The notes under the pieces are model-generated. The model ran no database searches and was not told the origin of the DNA. It was given only the letters and a program-made list of their open reading frames with translations. Shown here one piece after another: positions 31,181 to 39,820 of a stretch of 64,000 nucleotides of DNA. Where the stretch lies: NCBI GenBank assembly GCA_965242735.1, contig OZ251497.1, positions 1 to 64,000 on the forward strand, read 5' to 3'. The position numbers were made by a program, and so were the translations under genes. Every line of letters starts with the position of its first letter. The stretch's first letter is position 1. This DNA comes from G958295645 sp965242735 (GTDB taxonomy: Bacteria > Gemmatimonadota > Gemmatimonadetes > Longimicrobiales > Gaopeijiaceae).

Positions 31181-32518
31181 CTAGTTCACCTCCGCCGGCA
31201 GGCGCACCACGCGGACCGTCGCCACGTCGTATTCCCCCAACTCGACGTAGGCCGCCAGACCGCCGGGGCCGAACGCGTCCGGGACGACGATGCTCGACGT
31301 GTAAGTGCCGACGTACCGGCCCTCCGACGACAAGACGTCCAAGGGGCCGTTCTCGTCTCCCTCTTCTGTGCGCCGGCGCACCCAGATGTGCCCGTTCCAG
31401 GTCGTCTGCAGGCCCTGCACGACAGACACTTCCTCGTAGAACTTGGCCTCCTGGATCGACTTCCTCTGCTGCTCGGTGCTCAGCGTGAGCATGATCGTCA
31501 CGCCCCCGGCGGTGTTTCGGGTCTCTCTTTCCTCGTCTTTTTCCCCCGCGGCTTCGAGCGCTCTCAGCCGGCGCTCCCGCCAAGCTCGCTCGACGCGGCG
31601 GGTGACAGGCAGGGGCGGGATGGGCCGCGTGAGCGTGCGAATCACGCCTTCGCCCTCGCGGACGATCTTGATCGCATAGGTCGTGGAGTCCGCAAGCGCG
31701 ACGGTCCCGTCGGGCAACGGACCAGCGTGGAGACGGGGTTCGAACGTGGGCGGCACTTGGCGCCGTACGCCGCGGCCGATTGGAATGCCCGAGGGCAACT
31801 CGATCTTCCCGCCGTCGGTCATCGTCGTCGGCGGCACCCAGGCGGTTGCGATCGTGGTCGCGCTCGCCTCGTCTCCATCCAGAAGTACTCGTTCGACGAG
31901 GCGGTCGAAGGGGCCGGATGCCGTGGAGCGTCCAGCCGGACCGGACGTTATCGTGAAAGTGCGGGTGCCTTCCTCGACAGCAATCAATGCGAACCTACTG
32001 GGGTCGGCCACGCCTGACCTAAGCGCCGCAATTCGCGCCATGCCCGCGGCCCCAGCCGCGTCTGCGTCCGGGTCTGCGCCTGGGCGGATCATGCGCTCGT
32101 ACTCGCCGTCCGGCCCGAACACCACGTAGGCGGCGTGCCCCAAGTCCACGATCACGACGCGCCCGTCCCGCATCACGGCCATGGACCTGACAAACCCCAA
32201 CTCGCCGGGCCCTTCGCCCGGTCCGCCGAACCGTCGCACCAGACGTCCCTCCGGACTCACGACGATGGCCTCCAGCGCCTGAGAGTCGAAGATGTAGAGA
32301 TTGCCTTCGCCGTCAAAGCCTGTGTGGCTGACGTTGCCGAACTGCTCCCAATCGGCGCCATCCATCCCGCCGACGCGGTACACTTCCGCGAACTCCGCTT
32401 CCAGGGCCACGTCTTGGCCGGGCAGCTCCACGGCTTCCTGGGCGTTGGCCGGCACGGCGACCGCGCCCAGCAACGCGGCCACTGCCGCCGCTTTCGCATG
32501 GGTTGCTGCGTTCGTCAT
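31181..32518 (-). CDS. Secreted six-bladed beta-propeller protein, copy 1
   Basis: A 445-residue protein from ATG 32518 with GGAGGAAT upstream. A signal peptide ends at VPANAQ. Propeller features include SHTGFDGEGNLYIFDSQ, RRFGGPGEGPGELGF, MRDGRVVIVDLG and LLPDGTVALADSTTYAI-like strands. The mid-region has an acidic/basic helical segment (RRVERAWRERRLRALEAAG). No catalytic motif was seen, so a ligand-binding or scaffolding role outside the cell is possible. A paralogue with the same layout lies at 34124-35467. Confidence 0.8.
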   Translation of the reverse strand: MTNAATHAKAAAVAALLGAVAVPANAQEAVELPGQDVALEAEFAEVYRVGGMDGADWEQFGNVSHTGFDGEGNLYIFDSQALEAIVVSPEGRLVRRFGGPGEGPGELGFVRSMAVMRDGRVVIVDLGHAAYVVFGPDGEYERMIRPGADPDADAAGAAGMARIAALRSGVADPSRFALIAVEEGTRTFTITSGPAGRSTASGPFDRLVERVLLDGDEASATTIATAWVPPTTMTDGGKIELPSGIPIGRGVRRQVPPTFEPRLHAGPLPDGTVALADSTTYAIKIVREGEGVIRTLTRPIPPLPVTRRVERAWRERRLRALEAAGEKDEERETRNTAGGVTIMLTLSTEQQRKSIQEAKFYEEVSVVQGLQTTWNGHIWVRRRTEEGDENGPLDVLSSEGRYVGTYTSSIVVPDAFGPGGLAAYVELGEYDVATVRVVRLPAEVN

Positions 32519-33083
32519 TCGATTCCTCCGTCGCTGATGGATCGTGTGCGCGCGTCCGGCCGTTCCGCCGGTTCGCGCAACTTGCGCTGGGAGCTTTGAC
32601 GTTCCTCTTCGTTGCACGGTTGCCCTGCGCCTGCAGCCCTTCGAGTCGCGGCACCGCAACCGGGGCCAGCCACCATCCGCGTTGGCCGTACCGGTTTACG
32701 GCACTCCACCGCTGCAACGCGAATCGCCTCCCCCCGTCCGGAGCGAGGAGGAAACGGTCAGGAGACGGCCGATCGATTCGGATCGGTACCCGCCGACGCC
32801 CCCCCCCCCCCCCCCGGGACATGCGCGCTCCTCTACCGTGTCCCGCCACCACGCCGCGCCCGGCTTCGCTACGCCCGCTGCGCGCCACCGGCTACGGGCC
32901 GGCCCGCCCTTCCAAGGTCACCAAGATGCCGCCGGGACGCGCGTCTCCACCCATGGTAAGCCGCGACTGAAGGCCCGCGTCCACCGAAGCGATGTCCGAA
33001 AGTGTCTCGTGTCCTTTCGGACTTGAGCGTTATAACGCCGTCCCACGACAACACGCAGAGCAAGCTACCTCCTTACTATCAGC
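32519..33083. other. 565-bp intergenic region with C17 homopolymer
   Basis: The left ~250 bases are the propeller 5' region and are shared with 35468-35735. Beyond the end of the duplication lies a run of 17 C residues, then unique sequence without a convincing gene. Short arginine- and proline-rich frames here were not accepted. Confidence 0.5.
32799..32815. repeat. Poly-C tract, 17 bases
   Basis: A continuous run of 17 C at the end of the duplicated propeller upstream region. Such tracts are prone to slippage and could alter promoter spacing or mark a recombination edge. It is also a common place for assembly error. Confidence 0.9.
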
Positions 33084-33316
33084 ATGCTTTCGGCGGCCCT
33101 TCTCTCCGGCATCGGCTCGGTAGATGTTGCCGCTGCTCAGGTGCACGTTGGCTACGATATCATTTCTTCAAGACATGATTATGGCAATATAATCCAGGAA
33201 GAGATTGTTAGCATAACATGCGATGCCGAATACTATTTCATTTCCTGGACTGACGATGATGTAATGATTTGCCTGGCTAACGCTGAGTGCACATTGCGAA
33301 CGAATCGACAACGCAT
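33084..33316 (+). pseudogene. 5' fragment of a secreted protein, cut by the duplication
   Basis: ATG 33084 opens a frame with a signal-peptide-like start (MLSAALLSGIGSVDVAAAQ). It continues for about 78 codons of clearly lower GC (VHVGYDIISSRHDYGN, later ITCDAEYYFISW) with three Cys residues. At 33317 the sequence switches abruptly to the amidase duplicate, so the original 3' end is missing. No family was recognised. Confidence 0.5.
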
Positions 33317-34071
33317 GGCGTTGCGCTCGCTGGGCGCCGTGGTCGTCGGCAAGACCCACACGGTGGAAATTCGCGTTCGGGGGCATCGGCCTGAATCCGG
33401 GCGCCGGCACGCCAGTCAACCCGTGGGACGCCGACGAGCATCGGGTGCCTGGAGGCTCCTCTTTCCGGCGCCGGGGTGAGCCTCTGGGAGGGATCGGCGC
33501 AACTGGCGCTGGGCTCCGACACGGGCGGCTCGATCCGCATTCCGGCGTCGGCGACGGGCGTGACCGGCCTGCGCCAGACCACGGGCAGGTGGCCGACGGA
33601 CGGCGTGGTTCCGTTGAGCTCGACCTTGGACTGGCCGTGCCGACGCTCCCCATCTCGCCGCCCACGGTCGAGTCCCTCTCGCGACTGGACGCCTATCGCG
33701 AAGCCAACCGCCGGATGCTGTCCTGCACGAGCCCGGCCAGCATGTTGGACATGTGCGCCGTCAGTCTCCCGGCAGGGCTCGATCCCCTGGGAATGCCGGC
33801 GGGCCTGCAACTGATCGGGCACAAAGGCGCGGACCGGGCCTTGCTCGACATGGCCGCGGCCGTGGCGCTTCCGGACGAAGACGTGTCCGTGGCCACCTTC
33901 GCGCAACGTCCGACCGAAGGCGACGTGCTGCGGGTCCCCCTGCGCGACGGCGCGCCGGTCTGGGAGAAAGCCCTGGCCGATCCCCAACTGCGCGCCGACC
34001 GCTTGGCCGCCGCCCAGCACCGACTGGACCGGCTGGCGAAGCGCGACCCCGGCGGCGACCTGGCGCTGTGA
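33317..34071 (+). pseudogene. Decayed amidase fragment fused to DUF3006 remnant
   Basis: This matches the amidase gene from 28534 onward but is broken. One extra A (near GGTGGAAATTCG at about 33360) and one extra T (TCCTCTTTCC at about 33465) shift the frame. About 637 bp of the middle (28847-29483 of the parent) are missing. About 1.23 kb from the amidase 3' end through the whole MBL gene into DUF3006 (29718-30947) is also deleted. The last part (about 33640-34071) is an in-frame chimera of amidase C-terminus and DUF3006. The nucleophile-lysine region is out of frame, so no amidase activity is expected. Confidence 0.85.
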
Positions 34072-34123
34072 CGGCCCACCGCGCTTCTGCCTTCTTTCCC
34101 GCGGCCTGCCCCGGCCGTCGCCG

Positions 34124-35467
34124 CTAATTCACCTCCGTCGGCAGGCGCACCACGCGGACCGTCGCCACGTCGTACTCCCCCAACTCGACGTAGGCCGCCA
34201 GACCGCCGGGGCCGAACGCGTCCGGGACGACGACGCTCGACGGGTAGGTGCCGACGTACCGGCCTTCGGACGACAAGACGTCCAAGGGGCCGTTCTCGCC
34301 TCCCTCTTCTGTGCGCCGGCGCACCCAGATGTGCCCGTTCCAGGTCGTCTGCAGGCCCTGCACGACAGACACTTCCTCGTAGAACTTGGCCTCCTCGATC
34401 GACTTCCTCCGCTGCTCGGCGCTTGGCTTCCCGAACATGACCATCACGCCCCCGCTGCCGGTGCTTCGCGTCTGTTCTTCCTCGCCGTCTTCTTCCACCT
34501 CGGCTTCGAGCGCCTTCAGCCGCCGCTCTCGCCAAGCTCGCTCGACGCGGCGCGTGACAGGCAGGGGCGGGATGGGCCGCGTGAGCGTGCGAATCACGCC
34601 GTCGCCCTCGCGGACGATCTTGATCGCATAGGTCGTGGAGTCCGCAAGCGCGATGGTCCCGTCGGGCAGGGGATCGGCGTGGAGACGGGGTTCGAACGTG
34701 GGCGGAACTTGGCGCCGCAGGCCGCCGCTGATGCCGATGATTTGAATGCCCGGAGGCAACTCGATCTTCCCGGCGTCGGTCATTGTCGTCGGCGGCACCC
34801 AGGCGGTTGCGATCTTGGTCGTGCTCGCCTCGTCTCCGTTCAGAAGCACTCGTGCGACATGGCGGTCGGGGGCGGATTCCACGGAGCTCGCACCTTCAGA
34901 TATCGTGACCGTTGCGGCGCCTTCCTCGACAGCAATCAATGCGAACCCGCTGGGGTCGGCCACGCCTGACCTAAGCGCCCCCAATCGCGCCATGCGGCCT
35001 CCAGCCGCGTCCGGGTCTGCGGCTGGACGGATCATGCGCTCGTACTCGCCGTCCGGCCCGAACACCACGTAGGCGGCGTGCCCCAAGTCCACGATCACGA
35101 CGCGCCCGTCCCGCATCACGGCCATGGACTCGGCAAACCCCAACTCGCCCGGCCCTTCGCCTGGTCCGCCGAACCGTCGCACCAGACCTCCCTCCGGACT
35201 GACGACGACGGTCTCCAACGCCTGAGAGTCGAAGATGTAGAGATTGCCTTCGCCGTCAAAGCCCGTGTGGCTGATGTTGCCGAACTGCTCCCAGTCGGCG
35301 CCGTCGATCCCGCCGACGCGGTAGACTTCCGCGAATTCAGCTTCCAGGGCCATGTCTTGGCCGGGCAGCTCCACGGCTTCCTGGGCGTTCGCCGGCATGG
35401 CGACCGCGCCCAGCGACGCGGCCATTGCCACCGCCTTCGCATGGGTTGCTCGGTTCAGGTTCGTCAT
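34124..35467 (-). CDS. Secreted six-bladed beta-propeller protein, copy 2
   Basis: A 447-residue paralogue of the 31181-32518 protein, starting at ATG 35467 with a signal peptide ending MPANAQ. Long stretches are identical (for example TTWNGHIWVRRRTEEG). Divergence is concentrated in two places: the region after ALIAVEEG, and the acidic linker (ALEAEVEEDGEEEQTRS here versus ALEAAGEKDEERETRN). That pattern suggests the copy is maintained by selection and not simply decaying, unlike its amidase neighbour. Function unknown. Confidence 0.8.
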   Translation of the reverse strand: MTNLNRATHAKAVAMAASLGAVAMPANAQEAVELPGQDMALEAEFAEVYRVGGIDGADWEQFGNISHTGFDGEGNLYIFDSQALETVVVSPEGGLVRRFGGPGEGPGELGFAESMAVMRDGRVVIVDLGHAAYVVFGPDGEYERMIRPAADPDAAGGRMARLGALRSGVADPSGFALIAVEEGAATVTISEGASSVESAPDRHVARVLLNGDEASTTKIATAWVPPTTMTDAGKIELPPGIQIIGISGGLRRQVPPTFEPRLHADPLPDGTIALADSTTYAIKIVREGDGVIRTLTRPIPPLPVTRRVERAWRERRLKALEAEVEEDGEEEQTRSTGSGGVMVMFGKPSAEQRRKSIEEAKFYEEVSVVQGLQTTWNGHIWVRRRTEEGGENGPLDVLSSEGRYVGTYPSSVVVPDAFGPGGLAAYVELGEYDVATVRVVRLPTEVN

Positions 35468-36061
35468 TCGATTGCTCCGTCGCTGATGGATCGTGGTGCG
35501 CGCGCCCGGCTGTTCCGCCGGTTCGCGCAACGTTGCGCTGGGAGCTTTGACGTTCCTCCTCGTTGCACGGTTGCCCCGCGCCTGCGGCCCTTCGGGCGCC
35601 GATTCGCGGCGGCGCAATCTGGCACACCCGGCATTCAGGCATCGTACGCATCGCCGCACCGATCCACGGTGCTCCCCCCGCCGCGACGCCAATCGCCTCC
35701 CCCGGGCCGGAGCGAGGAGGCAGACGACCAGGCAACCCTCGCCCGCACTCTCCACACCACTGTCGCGCCCCGGCAGGGAGCAGCGAACACGGCGAATCTA
35801 TCGTCGGCGGCCGCGCGGAATCGTCAAACCGGCCGTGCCCCGTGCGTCTTCCCACGCCCAGGTGTGGCCATCGTTCTCAGCTTCTCGGACACGTCGAGCT
35901 ACCGACGGGCTTGCGAAAAGACCGTGCCGGCATCCATCTTCATCCGTTCGAGATCGGAGCAGCGGTAACTACGTTGCGACGATCATCGCCGAGACCTTGC
36001 GCACGGCGCGGCTTCGCCGCACTCGGCGCGGATGCAAGAGCCCCATCCCAACGAGGATTCA
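35468..36061. other. 594-bp intergenic region
   Basis: The left ~270 bases duplicate the propeller upstream region at 32519-32770. The rest is unique and holds no accepted gene. It should contain the promoters for both the copy-2 propeller (leftward) and the next propeller gene (rightward). Confidence 0.5.
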
Positions 36062-37240
36062 ATGGAGAAGGAATCAAGAACGGTCTTTTCGGCTCTTGCG
36101 ACGGCCTCCGGGGCACTCAAGGCGGGCATGTTGACGGCACTTGCTGGATTTGTGCTCTCCGCTCCACCAAGCGTCGAACTCGGGGCGCAGGACGAAATCC
36201 CGCTTCGGGGCAGGATGAACATGTCGGCGATGCCCGAGGAACTCACCACGGCTTGTGCCTTGGATCGTTCTCCGCTCGTCGTCAAGGAAATCGCAAGCAA
36301 TCTTGCCTTCAGTCCTGGCATGGCGGAGCGAGTGCCGGGCGGGTGGCTTGTGTACGATCGATACGAGAGACAGGTGATCGAGTTGAACGATCGTCTCGAA
36401 GAAGTCACGCGTTGGGGCCGTCGCGGCGAAGGACCGCTGGAGTACGATCGCGAGCCGGCAGGATTCGGACGGACGGACGCGGGCGAGACGCTTCTGTTTC
36501 GCCTGCGTCCTTCCATCATCGCCTTCGGTAGCCAGACGAGCGACCTGATCGAAGGTCTTGGAATCGGCCGTGTCCAGCACGCCGTCAACCTGGACGAGCG
36601 CATCTTGATGGCCAACGACGCTGGCGTGTTCGAGACGGCCTTGGGGCAGAGGGAGGCCGTGATGAAGTGGGGCAGCCGGAACCTGGGCATCGTGGTCGGC
36701 GATCGTGGCGTTCGCCCGATCTACAGATTGCGCGTGAGCCCCGACGGCAACCTGTACGCGGCCGCTATGGTGCAGTCGTGGATATGGTCGTTGGACGAGA
36801 GCGAGGAACCGGAGAAGTTCGTAGAGCGTTGCGTGCCGGATCTCTGGAGGACCGCACATGTGGAGGCCTTTCCCGTGAGACCCAGGAACATAACAGGATT
36901 TCCGCCAGAATTCGCTGCTCATATCACTGCTCAATGCGATCCGTGCTATCGGGCGGAGAAGACGCTGATGGACTTCACGATCCTGCGCACGAGACAAGTA
37001 CTGGCATGGGGAGCACTGGATGCCAACGCCGACGGCTACCAATCCGTCGAGCTGTACGATGCGGACGGAGACCTACTGCATGCATGGCTGCTGTCCCGGA
37101 GGACATGGACTGACGGTCTCTTCGATCCGTTCAATCCGCGAAGACTGCTGGTTTGGGGCGGAGAATTCGAAGATCATGTTCGTCTGATCGAGATCGCTGG
37201 CGAGGGATACCCGGCGGCCACGATGGGCCGCATCCCATAG
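36062..37240 (+). CDS. Secreted propeller-like hypothetical protein
   Basis: A 392-residue protein. ATG 36062 is preferred to 36032 because GAGG lies five bases upstream. A signal-like stretch (LKAGMLTALAGFVLSAPPS) is followed by propeller-type strands: GGWLVYDRYERQVIELNDR, RWGRRGEGPLEYDREPAGF and RLRVSPDGNLYAAAMVQSW. A CxxC (QCDPCYRAE) lies near residue 295. It resembles the other secreted six-bladed propellers in general plan but is not a close copy. Function unknown. GC content is a little lower than neighbours. Confidence 0.65.
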   Translation: MEKESRTVFSALATASGALKAGMLTALAGFVLSAPPSVELGAQDEIPLRGRMNMSAMPEELTTACALDRSPLVVKEIASNLAFSPGMAERVPGGWLVYDRYERQVIELNDRLEEVTRWGRRGEGPLEYDREPAGFGRTDAGETLLFRLRPSIIAFGSQTSDLIEGLGIGRVQHAVNLDERILMANDAGVFETALGQREAVMKWGSRNLGIVVGDRGVRPIYRLRVSPDGNLYAAAMVQSWIWSLDESEEPEKFVERCVPDLWRTAHVEAFPVRPRNITGFPPEFAAHITAQCDPCYRAEKTLMDFTILRTRQVLAWGALDANADGYQSVELYDADGDLLHAWLLSRRTWTDGLFDPFNPRRLLVWGGEFEDHVRLIEIAGEGYPAATMGRIP

Positions 37241-37445
37241 CCTGCCGACACGCCAGCGCCGCCGCCTCGCCTTCGCTTGGTCGCACGTAAGCCGCGAACT
37301 CCCGCTTGGAAGCGCGCTGGCTTTACGTAACGTTACTTGGAGTATGTCGTGCGGATGCAGCTGTCGCACGCGGACGGCTCGCCGGTTCGGCCGGCGTCCG
37401 CGTGCTAGGCGGTCTTGAGCGGCGGGCCTTCGGCCACGAAACGAG

Positions 37446-38576
37446 TCACCGCTTCTCGTAGCGCCGCAACCGCCGCGGTCCGACCTCCGCGCCGTACACG
37501 TTGCCGTGCCGGTCCACGGCGACGCCTTCCGCCGCGCTGGTGCCCGCGCCGTCCGGATCGGGCTCCGGATCGGGGATGAACGCGGTCACCCATCCGTCGC
37601 GTGCGCTGCCGATGTAGATGCCGCGCCGGTAGCCGCGATTGCGCCGGGCGTTCGACTCGGAATCGGCGGCGTAGAGCACGTCGTCGGCGTCGATGAACAG
37701 GCCGCTCGGGCGCCCGAACTGCGTCCACGTCTCCAGATGCGCGCCTTCCTGGTCGAAGATCTGGATGCGGCTGTTGCCTCGGTCGGCCACGAACAAGCGT
37801 CCCTGCGAGTCCATCGCCAGCGCGTGCGGGTCGCGAAACTGGCCCGTGCCGGTGCCCGTCTCTCCCCAGGCCGTGAGGAACGACCCGTCGGCCGCCAGCT
37901 TGACGATCCGGTTGTTGCCGCCCGCGTCGTGCCCGTCGGCCACGAAGATGCTTCCGTCCGGCGCCACCAGCACGTCGGACGGCTTGTTGAAGATGTCCTC
38001 GCCCTCGCCGGCGACGCCCTCGACGCCCAGCGTCATCAGCAGCTCGCCGTCCGGGCTGTACTTGAGGATCGTGTGGCCCACCCCGTCCGGGACCGGCGCG
38101 TAGCCCACGGCGTCGGTGATCCAGACGTTGCCGTCGGTGTCCACGAACATCCCGTGCGGCCACACGATCTGGCCCGCGCCGAAGCTGCGGATCAGGTTGC
38201 CGTCGGGATCGAAGAGCATCACCGGGTCCAGGTCGCTGCCCACGCAGAGGTTGGCGCCGCACCGGTCCGCGACCCAGATGTTGCCGTTGCCGTCCGGGTA
38301 GACCGCGCTGGTGGCCCCCCACTCCCGGTCCAGCTTGGCCCATCCGTCTATTGCCTCGTACGGATTGGGGAGATGGTCCTGCGCGCCGGCTTGGGCCGCC
38401 AAGCCGACGGCGAGGAGGAGGGCGAAGGCCGGACCGGCGACGCCGCGGCGGGACGATCCGCGGAGAGCAGGGCACGATGGGCGAGAAGCGAGCTCGGCCG
38501 CCCGAGGGCGCGCCGCTTCGGCCTTCGTGGCGTTTCCGGGCGGGCGGTGGGGGGATCGTTGCGGGGTCCTGGACAT
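37446..38576 (-). CDS. Secreted NHL-repeat beta-propeller protein
   Basis: A 376-residue protein from ATG 38576 with AGGAGG nine bases upstream. A long n-region is followed by a signal helix ending LAAQAGAQ. NHL repeats are clear: VYPDGNGNIWVADRCG, FVDTDGNVWITDAVG, LVAPDGSIFVADGHD, AMDSQGRLFVADRGNSRIQI and AVDRHGNVYGAEVGPRRLRR. This is the pattern of six-bladed NHL propellers, including peptidyl-alpha-hydroxyglycine alpha-amidating lyase-like proteins. No catalytic assignment is made. Confidence 0.82.
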   Translation of the reverse strand: MSRTPQRSPHRPPGNATKAEAARPRAAELASRPSCPALRGSSRRGVAGPAFALLLAVGLAAQAGAQDHLPNPYEAIDGWAKLDREWGATSAVYPDGNGNIWVADRCGANLCVGSDLDPVMLFDPDGNLIRSFGAGQIVWPHGMFVDTDGNVWITDAVGYAPVPDGVGHTILKYSPDGELLMTLGVEGVAGEGEDIFNKPSDVLVAPDGSIFVADGHDAGGNNRIVKLAADGSFLTAWGETGTGTGQFRDPHALAMDSQGRLFVADRGNSRIQIFDQEGAHLETWTQFGRPSGLFIDADDVLYAADSESNARRNRGYRRGIYIGSARDGWVTAFIPDPEPDPDGAGTSAAEGVAVDRHGNVYGAEVGPRRLRRYEKR

Positions 38577-38778
38577 CCTGGCGTTCCTCCTGGGTTGATG
38601 GAAGTCGCGCCGCCGCGGACGAGCGCAGCTCGGGCGCTTGGGCTCCTTATCCTGCGCAACCGAGCCGCATCGCGCCAGTCTTGCCCCGTCGGGGCGGCGG
38701 CGCGGACGCGCTGCGGCCCGCGGTCTTGCTCTTGGGCGGCCAAGGGCCTACCGTGCCTGTCATGCAAGAGCTGCCCTA

Positions 38779-38818
38779 GACGCGAGGAGGGAAAGATTCG
38801 CGCGAGGAGGGAAGATTC
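38779..38818. repeat. 20-bp tandem duplication containing the ribosome-binding site
   Basis: GACGCGAGGAGGGAAAGATT is followed directly by CGCGCGAGGAGGGAAGATTC, so the strong ribosome-binding core GAGGAGGG occurs twice. The second copy is eight bases from the TTG start at 38820. Confidence 0.7.
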
Positions 38819-38819
38819 A

Positions 38820-39770
38820 TTGTGGACTTGCTTGGCCGTCTTCTTGGCGGTTGCGGCACCCGCAACGTCGCAAGAGCGAGAAGCGTCGGCCAAGGAGATC
38901 GAGGCCCTGTGGCGAGCCGAGCAAACGACAGTCGAAAAGCTGAAGGCCGGAGATACCGGGGCGGAGCAAAGGATCGTCGAGTTGCTGACCACTGGTGGAG
39001 ATGCGAATTGGCACGTCGGCGTGGCGGCGGCTCTCGCGGTAGCGCCGGAAAAGAGATCGCCGGCATTGATCGCGGGCATGATCGAGGCGTTGCGGCGAGA
39101 TGTGGAATGGAGCACCAGCCGGTACGCGGCCGACCTGGGGACCGCGAGCCGTGGAGAGACGCCGAGCCATCTTGCCCATCAGCTCGCGTTGACCGGCGAT
39201 CCTGCGATCCTGCCTCCACTGGCGTGGCGGGCCGCTGGCTTGTCCGCGGCGGTGGTCTACGAGTTCGGGTTGCGGGCCGTGCCGCACTTGCTCGAAGTCG
39301 CTCTGTCGCCGCGAGCGACTGGATCCGAGGCAAACGACGCGCTGTCGGTGTTGGCCAGCATCGTTTCAACGCACGGCCCGGGGTCCTACGCAAAGGACTT
39401 GAGCGAAGCGGCCATGCTTCACCTTGACGGGCCGCCGGAGGGCTACATGTCGGCCGGCAAGCACCGGTCGGGAGGATTCCCGGACGCCCTGGTGACGGCG
39501 ATCGCGCTTGCCGGAGCATTGGGGACGCCCGATCTGTTGGAGCGGATCGAAGCTGTCGCGGCGAGTACGCCCGAGCAAATCGTGGAGCGGACCGGCTACA
39601 GCATGGCCGTTGCCAAGTATGGACCCCCATGCGCCCGGGCGCACCTGGAAGGCACTCCGCCCCCGGGTTGGATGTGCGATTCCCGTTTTTGGGTCGATGC
39701 CTTCGACCGGTTTGACCCGATCTGGCGCGAGTATTCCTTGAAAGCGCGAAGCAAGAAGCCAGGCGGATGA
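38820..39770 (+). CDS. Secreted helical-repeat protein, unknown function
   Basis: A 316-residue protein. The start is TTG 38820 because GAGGAGGG precedes it by eight bases and a signal peptide follows (LWTCLAVFLAVAAPATSQ). The mature part is alpha-helical with HEAT-like units (LAHQLALTGDPAILPPLAW, GLRAVPHLLEVALSP, TAIALAGALGTPDLLERIE). A protein of similar plan is at 58982-59809. It sits 50 bases before the serine hydrolase gene on the same strand. No enzyme motif was seen. Confidence 0.6.
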   Translation: MWTCLAVFLAVAAPATSQEREASAKEIEALWRAEQTTVEKLKAGDTGAEQRIVELLTTGGDANWHVGVAAALAVAPEKRSPALIAGMIEALRRDVEWSTSRYAADLGTASRGETPSHLAHQLALTGDPAILPPLAWRAAGLSAAVVYEFGLRAVPHLLEVALSPRATGSEANDALSVLASIVSTHGPGSYAKDLSEAAMLHLDGPPEGYMSAGKHRSGGFPDALVTAIALAGALGTPDLLERIEAVAASTPEQIVERTGYSMAVAKYGPPCARAHLEGTPPPGWMCDSRFWVDAFDRFDPIWREYSLKARSKKPGG

Positions 39771-39820
39771 CGGCGCGAGAACCGACCGGCCTTCGCCAGC
39801 CGGCGACGCGCAGGAGCACG

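Larger units (their letters stand above)
28534..32770. repeat. Segmental duplication, parental copy (amidase to propeller upstream region)
   Basis: From within the amidase gene through the MBL, DUF3006 and propeller genes to the propeller 5' region, this segment is matched in the same order and orientation at 33317-35735. Long near-identical stretches are visible, for example GCGTTGCGCTCGCTGGGCGC at both left ends. This copy keeps all genes open and is taken as the parent. Confidence 0.85.
33317..35735. repeat. Segmental duplication, derived copy with two internal deletions
   Basis: Co-linear with 28534-32770 but about 1.9 kb shorter because of the two deletions described for the amidase/DUF3006 pseudogene. 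The deletion joins show only 1-2 bases of microhomology. The propeller gene in this copy is full length and open. Confidence 0.85.

Noticed and set aside
37325..37334. Perfect palindrome GTAACGTTAC as a regulatory site
   Set aside because: Ten bases, single occurrence, between two gene 3' ends; too weak to call.
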